From an uncultured Hungatella sp. (GTDB lineage: Bacteria; Bacillota; Clostridia; Lachnospirales; Lachnospiraceae): DNA of 48,753 nt. This document shows positions 42,801 through 48,753 of the stretch, piece after piece. Made by a program: the position numbers and the translations under genes. The stretch covers positions 1-48,753 of the forward strand of contig CAJUPP010000019.1 of the NCBI GenBank assembly GCA_910588325.1. The letters are read 5' to 3'. The first letter of the stretch is position 1; each line of letters opens with the position of its first letter. A model generated the notes under the pieces. It saw only the letters and a list, made by a program, of their open reading frames with translations. It made no database searches and was not told the DNA's origin.

Positions 42801-43958
42801 CTAGACACTTGCCGTCTTCCCCACCACCTTAGTCACATACCCTCTCTCGCTGTCCATAATATGCCTTACCGTCGCCAGATAGAAGGTATTGGATGCGGCA
42901 GTGCCCAGGCCTTTGATTTTCATAAACCGGCCCGGCGTCAGCTCCGGCAGCCCGATAAATTCCGCCTCCAGGGTTCCCAGCCTGTAGGAAATATCCTCCA
43001 TCAGGTACTCTGCCCGGTAGCCTGCCTCCTCCTGGGAGGAGATGGTGGGATCCAGGTACACCTTCTGGGACTTACTGAGCAGAGGCTTTGCCTTGTTGCC
43101 CTGGGACACCTTGTTCTTCAGCTTCTTGGATGCGGAAATCTTCTTGGATTTCCCCACATCCATCCCCCGGACCTCCACCTTCTCCACCAGCCCGGTAAGG
43201 TCATATCCGATATCAAACTGGCGCAGCCCGTCTCCAGGCCCTGCCTCTATGAGAATCTCCTTGTTGTTTTTGGCCTTCCTGAAATATACGGTTCCCCCTA
43301 TGGAAAAAAATTCATAGTTAAACTTTTTCGCCGCCTTGACTACAAATTCATAATCGCTTTCACACACCATCTCCACAGTCTTGTCCGTGGCCTTGTCCCC
43401 CTGGGAGGTTCCGCCCCCTGCCTTCTTGTCTGGAGTGTCCGTAATATCCAGCTTGGTGATAATCTCATTGGACTGCAGCTTGGTGTATGCTGTATTCTGG
43501 AGAATCTCTTTCACCCCGTCGGAAAAGCTGGAGGCTTTCAGCTGCTTGGAATAATTCCCTGCCATCATAATGCCCTTCACATCCATAGCAGTTATCTCCA
43601 CTCCCGGTACGGCATCTTCTCCTTCATGGAAAGAAAAGCTGACCCGGGAAATAAAGCCTCTGAAAATCTCCCGGAGGGCAATTCCATATCCCAGGTTAAT
43701 AATCACGCTGGAGCCCATAAAAATATATTTCTTCAAATCATCGAATCGAAATGTGCTGGCCTGCTTATCGTAGCATCCGTAGATCCAGAAGGTGGCAATG
43801 GCCGCCTCAAAACCGCTGGTCATCTCTACCTCAATATCTGAAATACTGAAACCGTACTTATTCTGTACAACATCCTTCCCATTTACTAAAATCTGGGCCA
43901 CAGGATTGGCAAATTCTTCATATTTCTGTCTTAATTTATCATATTCAAATGATGCCAT
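42801..43958 (-). CDS. Spike hub protein, gpD/VgrG N-terminal-like
   Basis: The 385-aa protein matches the phage late-control D/gp27 hub fold: an early YGFSISDIEVEMTSGFEAA strand region, LREIFRGFISRVSFSFHEGE, the VEITAMDVKGIMMAG core, SDYEFVVKAAKKFNYEFFSIGG and a C-terminal LTPGRFMKIKGLG segment. It should form the trimeric hub that joins tube and spike. A lysine/serine-rich loop (KSKKISASKKLKNKVSQG) lies at ~265-290. AAGGA lies 8 bases before the ATG. It directly precedes the spike gene, with a 53-base gap. Confidence 0.9.
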   Translation of the reverse strand: MASFEYDKLRQKYEEFANPVAQILVNGKDVVQNKYGFSISDIEVEMTSGFEAAIATFWIYGCYDKQASTFRFDDLKKYIFMGSSVIINLGYGIALREIFRGFISRVSFSFHEGEDAVPGVEITAMDVKGIMMAGNYSKQLKASSFSDGVKEILQNTAYTKLQSNEIITKLDITDTPDKKAGGGTSQGDKATDKTVEMVCESDYEFVVKAAKKFNYEFFSIGGTVYFRKAKNNKEILIEAGPGDGLRQFDIGYDLTGLVEKVEVRGMDVGKSKKISASKKLKNKVSQGNKAKPLLSKSQKVYLDPTISSQEEAGYRAEYLMEDISYRLGTLEAEFIGLPELTPGRFMKIKGLGTAASNTFYLATVRHIMDSERGYVTKVVGKTASV

Positions 43959-43968
43959 ATTCCCATCC

Positions 43969-44874
43969 TTACAGGTTAATGTTAATCAGATTCCCTATCT
44001 TCTGTGCTCCCACAAAGCTTTGGTCGCCGCCTCCAAAAAGCTCCACATAATACTTCTGCCATGCTCCCATGTTGCCCGGCGAAACATCCTTGTCCGCACA
44101 GACCAGAGAGAGGCCTACCACCGCCCGGATAGGCTCTCCCAGCACGTTGAACATGGTATACTGGGCAGAAACCCGGTTCAGGACTCCCGTATAATTCATG
44201 GTTCCCCAGTGGAAGGTAATCCTTCTGGTATATTTGGAACGAAGGGCTGCAATAAACCCTTCCACCTCTTTCTGAACCGAGTTGTCTTTCTTCCCCTTCT
44301 CTGCCAGCACGCCCTTTGCAATGCCTGTGGCCATGGCGGTGGTGGAGGTGTTCAGCTTGTCCGCCATGAAGGCATCCTGAGGATCCACCTTATCAAACAT
44401 CAGTTTTACGTTCATCGTAATGCGGATGTCTGCTTTCTCAAAGGAGATTCCGTTTCCCCCTTTGGAAAAATCGGTTTTCTGAGCCAGGCCGCCTCCGTAT
44501 CCGGACAGGGACAGCTCGCTGGGATTAAATTGCACATGAAACAGCTTCCTGGTGGAGCCTGCCACAAAGCCCAGCAGATTCTCCGTCCGGTTCAGCACGT
44601 CCAGCGCCCCATTCTCTTTCAGACCGGCAACGGAATCCGTCAGGCCTGCGGCTCCTGCAAATGTCTCTGAGACATCCAGAAAACTGGCAGCGGATGACAT
44701 ATTCAGGCCGCCAGGCAGACTGCCGGACAAGCCGCCGCCCTGTACCGGCACCGGCGCCTCCACTTTAGGCTCTCTCCCTCTCATATCAATAATCTCTATG
44801 ACAGCCTTTTCAATATTGCCGCTTACCTGGGCAGCGGCTGTGCCTGCCATATTCTTGAAAGCCTCCATTGCCAT
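43969..44874 (-). CDS. CIS tube/adaptor protein, paralogue 2
   Basis: This 301-aa protein has the CIS tube-adaptor core (N-terminal part of Afp7/gp53-like LysM proteins): LFHVQFNPSELSLSGYGGG, a strand-rich middle (ITMNVKLMFDKVDPQDAFMA), ITFHWGTMNYTGVLNRVSAQ and YTMFNVLGEPIRAVVGLSLV. The first ~120 residues are Ala/Gly/Ser-rich with no clear fold. No LysM domain follows, unlike in Afp7. AAAGGAGG lies 7 bases before the ATG. It is paralogous to the protein at 44906-45784. Confidence 0.88.
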   Translation of the reverse strand: MAMEAFKNMAGTAAAQVSGNIEKAVIEIIDMRGREPKVEAPVPVQGGGLSGSLPGGLNMSSAASFLDVSETFAGAAGLTDSVAGLKENGALDVLNRTENLLGFVAGSTRKLFHVQFNPSELSLSGYGGGLAQKTDFSKGGNGISFEKADIRITMNVKLMFDKVDPQDAFMADKLNTSTTAMATGIAKGVLAEKGKKDNSVQKEVEGFIAALRSKYTRRITFHWGTMNYTGVLNRVSAQYTMFNVLGEPIRAVVGLSLVCADKDVSPGNMGAWQKYYVELFGGGDQSFVGAQKIGNLININL

Positions 44875-44905
44875 ATGCCATCCTCCTTTCTGTCCGGATT
44901 TCAGT

Positions 44906-45784
44906 CTATAAATTCAGGTTTAAAAAATTATTATTGGCTGCCCTGGTAAACTTGTCCTTCATACCGCTTTCCAGATTTTCGCCTGCGTCTCCGAAGGCCT
45001 TTGTAAAGGCCTTGTCCCAGTATGTCTCATCATAGGCAAATTCCTTTTCATTTCCCTGGCGGATGGACAGCTCCACCACGCCGCGGATGGGATTCCCGTC
45101 TTTATTAAACATGGTATACCGGGTACTGACGCTGGTTAATTCTCCTCTGAAACACATTCTGGCCCAGAAAAAAATCACCTGCCTGGTGGCGTCCTGGGTT
45201 AGCAGGGCCATAAGGCCGTCAATCTGCTTCTGCACCGAGTAGCCTCTTCCTTCCAGCTTCCGCACCACGCTGCTGATTCCTGACACCGCATTGCCTGCGG
45301 TGGCGGAAATATTTTCAAGCATAAATGCATCGCTGGGGTTCATGTCATCGAAAATCAGCTGGAAGCTCATGGTGGTAGATACCGGCTGATGTACTTGGGT
45401 AATCTGGTTATTGCTGCCGTTTCCCAGATTGCCTCCGGAATACTGAACCTGCTGCCCGGCCTGGGTCTCCATGTAAATGGCATTGGGATTGTATTGAACC
45501 TCCATGGCCAGAAAACCGGAGCCTGCCATAAGGCCTCCTCCTCCGGTCAGGGAAGAAAAAGTGGATACTGCCCCCTTGGACAGATTTTTCGCCTTCTCTG
45601 CTCCCTCGCCCAGAGAGGAATCCAGAGCCCTCTCGGTGGTTGCCAGAAGCTTTTTCTGGAGGTCTTTGGCATCCGCTACCGTATCCTCCAGGGTATCATC
45701 ATCTGTCACCTGCCGCACACACAGTATGGCCTTGGGTATATTTCCGGTTAAACTGCTTAATAGATTCTGAACGGATGCTGTCAA
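44906..45784 (-). CDS. CIS tube/adaptor protein, paralogue 1
   Basis: The 292-aa protein has the same core as its neighbour: MEVQYNPNAIYMETQAG, TTMSFQLIFDDMNPSDAFML, VIFFWARMCFRGELTSVSTR and YTMFNKDGNPIRGVVELSI. Proteins of this family sit at the joint between inner tube and spike hub. The only supported start is a TTG with GGGAGG just upstream, a rare start codon that may lower expression; there is no ATG for the next 85 residues. No LysM domain is present. It follows the coiled-coil gene by 96 bases. Confidence 0.87.
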   Translation of the reverse strand: MTASVQNLLSSLTGNIPKAILCVRQVTDDDTLEDTVADAKDLQKKLLATTERALDSSLGEGAEKAKNLSKGAVSTFSSLTGGGGLMAGSGFLAMEVQYNPNAIYMETQAGQQVQYSGGNLGNGSNNQITQVHQPVSTTMSFQLIFDDMNPSDAFMLENISATAGNAVSGISSVVRKLEGRGYSVQKQIDGLMALLTQDATRQVIFFWARMCFRGELTSVSTRYTMFNKDGNPIRGVVELSIRQGNEKEFAYDETYWDKAFTKAFGDAGENLESGMKDKFTRAANNNFLNLNL

Positions 45785-45880
45785 CCTGCTTCCTCCCCTT
45801 TTTATATATTGTTGGAACTCTTAATTAAGGAATCGGCACGCGCCGCTTTGCGGCACCTGCCAGGTCGTCGGAATGATTTT

Positions 45881-48676
45881 TTAATATCCCCGGCGCTTTT
45901 TTTCGTTTTGGAGGCGTTTCTCCAGCTTTGTGTAGATCTGGTCGGAGATGATGCCTATCTGTTTCTGGACGCCTTTCTGAATCAGTTCCGTAAGGTCCCC
46001 GGTCTCTTTTACCAGGGTCTGCTGGGCCTGCTGATGTACGGTAGTGCGGACAATCTGCTTTTCCTCTTCCTGCCGCTCCGTCACCTGGACCTTGCTGCTT
46101 AATGTCCTGTTCTGCTCCATCAGCTGCTGCAGGAATTCTTCGTCTATCTGGTTTTCCAGAGACTTGTGTACCAGTGACAGGTCATTTCTCTCTGTTTCCA
46201 CCCTTCTCTGGGTTTTTGCCTCCGCCTCCTGCCGCTCCTCCCACTTCTCTATGACCGTCTCTGAAACCTGGCGCAGCTGCTCTCTGTCTTCCTGGAAAAT
46301 CTGCTGCTCCGTATGGTTCTCATGCTCAATCTGATTGATGTCATGAAGGAGAAGACCGATATTGTTTTCTGTCATATCCGCCGGGCCGCCTGCCTGTCTG
46401 CGGCTGTTTTGGTATTGCTCCAGCTGCTCATAAATCCTTCTGGTCTGCTCCGGCAGAAGTTCCTCCAGCCGCTTTCTGTCCTCTGTCTGCTGCTGCTTTC
46501 TCTCCTCATGCTCCTGCCGGTAGCTTTCCAGAAGCTCCTGTGGATTCTCAAGGGCCTTTAAGCTTTCCTGCCGCATCTGCATAACCGTAGGTCTCCATGT
46601 CCTCTTCTGTTCCTCCTGCTGCCGGAGAACCTCCTGATAGCGGTTATAATTCTCTATATTCTGCTGGTTAATCTGTTTCAGCTGTTTTTCAATCTGCTCT
46701 ACATTCTCTTCCTGTCTGACAAATGTCTGCTGTACCTGGTTCTCCCTGGTAACATCCCCAGTCTCCTCATCCTCCTGCTGCCGGTAAACCGAAACCTCCG
46801 CCCCGTTAACCTGGGTTGGTTCCTGCGTCTCCTGTCTTAAAGGACTTTCATAGGTTTCCGTCAGAAGCTGATTCCTGCGTTCCTGGGTATGGTAAACCTT
46901 TGACTGCTCCCTGGAAATCCGGTTTTCGTATTCTGCCAGAAACCTCTGAGTCTCCTCCACAGCTGTGATATTCTCATCCCCCTGATGTATATGAAGCTCC
47001 GCCTGACTGAACTCCGGCTGCTGGGGGGACTCCTGTCCCAAAGTGCTTTCATACGTTTCTGTCAGAAGCCTGCTCTCCTGCTCCTGCCGGTAAATCATTG
47101 GCTGGATTTTCTCAACCTGAGTCTGATATTCTGAGAGAATCCTGCCAGTCTCCCTGTCTATAAGCCTGTCTTCCGGCTGCCTGCCATTCTCCGGCGCCTG
47201 TTCCTGGTTCTCTTCCTCCAGGCCTGCCGCCGGCCTGTGATACAAACTTACAGGCTCCGGGCCCTCTCCTTCCCTTCCGAAGGATTGGAGCAGCTCCGTC
47301 TCCCTATTACCATCCGGAAGCCTTCTCTGCTCTTCCTCTCCAAAGGTCTTCTCCACAGCCATCGGCACAGATTCCTGCTGCTCTCTGCGCCCCTGCCCGG
47401 GCCACCAAAAATTGGCAGCCTCCATATATCTTTCAACCTGTCGCTCCAGCCTAAGCTGATACTCTCTGAAAAGACGGTTTTCTCTTTCCTCTGATACAGC
47501 ATCCTCCTCCCATTCCTCCGGAATCTCGGGATATCGGATATCTGCCTGCCGGTACTCCCTCTCCGCCGCCGGTTCCTGAAAAAAAGTCCCTGTCCCTTCT
47601 CTTCCAGTTAAACCAGGGACTTCCCGGCTAAGGGTCAGAAGCTGATAAATCGCCTGAACCTCCTGCTCATACACCTGCCTCTGATATTCCGACAGCATTT
47701 CTTTTCTATCCCTCGTCAGAAACTGGTTGCTTGTCTCATTTTTCATCCGCCACAGCGTGTTATCTGCTGTCTGATACAAGGCGTTCTCTATGTTAAGCCA
47801 GGTCTGCCCCTCTCCTCTCTGCCGTTCAAACCGGCTGAAATACAGATTGTCAATCAGATTCAGCAGCACGGCTGAAGTAATCTGAGTACTGACTGCCTGG
47901 CTGGTAATCTGGCTTTCTTCCACATCCATGGTCTCATAATAATTCTGATGCCGGTACACAAATGGTACCTTCTGGCTCTGAACCACATTTTTTAACTGGT
48001 TCAATAAAATATTGGAAGCCACCCTTTTCTGTTCCGTAATCTGAAGCTCCTGGCTTGCCATATACTGGCTGCTTCCATTATAACTTCTGTAAAAATTATG
48101 AAGAATCTGATACAGAGCCCCGGTCTGAAGCCGGTTCATGATGTCCTCATGAAGGTGGATTTCCTGCTGATTCCTGACATTTTCCGTCACCGCTTCGCTG
48201 GTCTTCTCCTCATGGCGGTACTCCTCCACCAGCTGGGTCAGTTCCTCCAGATGATTCCAGTAAAGGCTGATCAGCTGCTCTGTCGTCCGGGTCTCCTGCT
48301 TCATCCTGGCAACCTGGCTCATAAACTGACTCACATTCTGAATCCCCAGCTTTTTCAGCACATCTGTAATATACACCCGGTCCTGATACGTCAAATCAAC
48401 GTTCTCCGTCAAAGCCACCCGGTTAAGCAGATTATTGATGACTTCCAGCTTTGTCTCCTGGCTGTTCTGGATACTGGTCTGGTTCACCAGACTGGTCATA
48501 CCGCCTTCTCCGATATAAACCTCCGGAGGAGCCGCCACCACATGAAGCAGATCCTCCCTGTCGATTCCCATGGAAATCATCTCATAATTTCCACGGATTC
48601 TATGATAAAACCCTTCCCAGGAAGAAACCATGCCGGTCTGGCATTTTAATTCAATAGGTGCTTTCACTGTAAGCAT
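45881..48676 (-). CDS. Long Q/E-rich coiled-coil protein of the injection-system operon
   Basis: I do not recognise a named family for this 931-aa protein. The first ~120 residues are a mixed domain (KAPIELKCQTGMVSSWEGFY, VVAAPPEVYIGEGG). From ~150 on it is almost entirely helical and rich in Gln, Glu, Arg and Tyr. Degenerate internal units recur, e.g. SEYQTQVEKIQPMIYRQEQE, then LLTETYEST, later AEYENRISREQSKVYHTQE and LLTETYESP. It has no hydrophobic segment. In PBSX-type gene order the slot before the adaptor and gpD genes belongs to the tape measure, so it may set tube length; a chaperone or surface filament is the alternative. AAAGGAGG precedes the ATG. Confidence 0.75.
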   Translation of the reverse strand: MLTVKAPIELKCQTGMVSSWEGFYHRIRGNYEMISMGIDREDLLHVVAAPPEVYIGEGGMTSLVNQTSIQNSQETKLEVINNLLNRVALTENVDLTYQDRVYITDVLKKLGIQNVSQFMSQVARMKQETRTTEQLISLYWNHLEELTQLVEEYRHEEKTSEAVTENVRNQQEIHLHEDIMNRLQTGALYQILHNFYRSYNGSSQYMASQELQITEQKRVASNILLNQLKNVVQSQKVPFVYRHQNYYETMDVEESQITSQAVSTQITSAVLLNLIDNLYFSRFERQRGEGQTWLNIENALYQTADNTLWRMKNETSNQFLTRDRKEMLSEYQRQVYEQEVQAIYQLLTLSREVPGLTGREGTGTFFQEPAAEREYRQADIRYPEIPEEWEEDAVSEERENRLFREYQLRLERQVERYMEAANFWWPGQGRREQQESVPMAVEKTFGEEEQRRLPDGNRETELLQSFGREGEGPEPVSLYHRPAAGLEEENQEQAPENGRQPEDRLIDRETGRILSEYQTQVEKIQPMIYRQEQESRLLTETYESTLGQESPQQPEFSQAELHIHQGDENITAVEETQRFLAEYENRISREQSKVYHTQERRNQLLTETYESPLRQETQEPTQVNGAEVSVYRQQEDEETGDVTRENQVQQTFVRQEENVEQIEKQLKQINQQNIENYNRYQEVLRQQEEQKRTWRPTVMQMRQESLKALENPQELLESYRQEHEERKQQQTEDRKRLEELLPEQTRRIYEQLEQYQNSRRQAGGPADMTENNIGLLLHDINQIEHENHTEQQIFQEDREQLRQVSETVIEKWEERQEAEAKTQRRVETERNDLSLVHKSLENQIDEEFLQQLMEQNRTLSSKVQVTERQEEEKQIVRTTVHQQAQQTLVKETGDLTELIQKGVQKQIGIISDQIYTKLEKRLQNEKKRRGY

Positions 48677-48753
48677 GGCGTTCCTCCTTTCTCCGGTTAT
48701 GTACTCTCGGAGTCTCTTTGTGCCTGATTTTGTGAGATGATTTTTTGTCCTAT

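Noticed and set aside
42645..43841. 398-codon plus-strand open frame opposite the hub gene
   Set aside because: No ribosome site or motif; the minus-strand gpD-like protein explains the region.
28696..48676. Prophage or R-type bacteriocin remnant
   Set aside because: Only tail-type genes are present, together with AAA+ ATPases and toxin-like genes and without holin, endolysin, integrase or capsid genes; an injection system fits better. Genes outside the window could change this.

Overview
The window looks like chromosomal DNA of a Firmicute of class Clostridia, most likely Lachnospiraceae (family-level inference from Clostridia-style ribosome binding sites, MurA, SpoIIE/RsbW/STAS-type regulators and the protein style; no rRNA or tRNA is present to confirm it). 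Almost everything is on the minus strand, so the genes are read from right to left. The only exception is a two-gene plus-strand unit at 31.6-33.0 kb.

Right third (33.7-48.7 kb): a baseplate and spike operon of a contractile injection system (CIS; probably an extracellular eCIS/PVC-like particle, since no phage head, lysis or integration genes are seen). In reading order it encodes a long Q/E-rich coiled-coil protein in the slot where tape-measure genes usually sit, two paralogous CIS tube/adaptor proteins, a gpD-like hub, a gpV/gp5-like spike, a GPW/gp25 protein, two baseplate-J-like proteins and a tail-protein-I-like protein. Then come a STAS protein, an FtsE-like ATPase without FtsX, and an RsbW/SpoIIAB-like ATPase. 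Sheath, inner tube and PAAR tip are not in the window; sheath and tube would be expected beyond the right edge.

Middle (17-31.5 kb): an accessory island tied to the CIS. It holds two large AAA+ ATPases (Afp15-like), a 76-aa protein, an unrecognised 930-aa protein, a tandem GNAT protein beside a 947-aa protein with a C-terminal ADP-ribosyltransferase domain, a small putative chaperone, a decayed calpain-type gene, a GNAT-GNAT-chaperone fusion and an intact 822-aa calpain-type cysteine protease. The likely reading is that the protease and ADP-ribosyltransferase are cargo toxins and that the GNAT/chaperone proteins are loading or modifying partners.

Left of that (7.5-14.6 kb): a LuxR-type STAND regulator, a second STAS protein, a MATE transporter fused to a degenerate RsbW-like domain, a formyltransferase-like enzyme and a membrane SpoIIE-type PP2C phosphatase. 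With the STAS/RsbW genes at the end of the baseplate operon these make up a complete-looking partner-switching set (two STAS, one intact and one degenerate ATPase, one phosphatase), but no sigma factor is visible. The leftmost 7.5 kb look like ordinary chromosome: nucleotidyltransferase, Pro/Gly-repeat protein, a large membrane-anchored protein, MurA, and a glycosyltransferase with a C-terminal winged helix.

Two gene-free stretches (21.6-22.0 and 33.0-33.7 kb) are packed with long palindromes and repeats. They share one hairpin core, and the first also carries a ~100-bp repeat found again at the left edge of the window.
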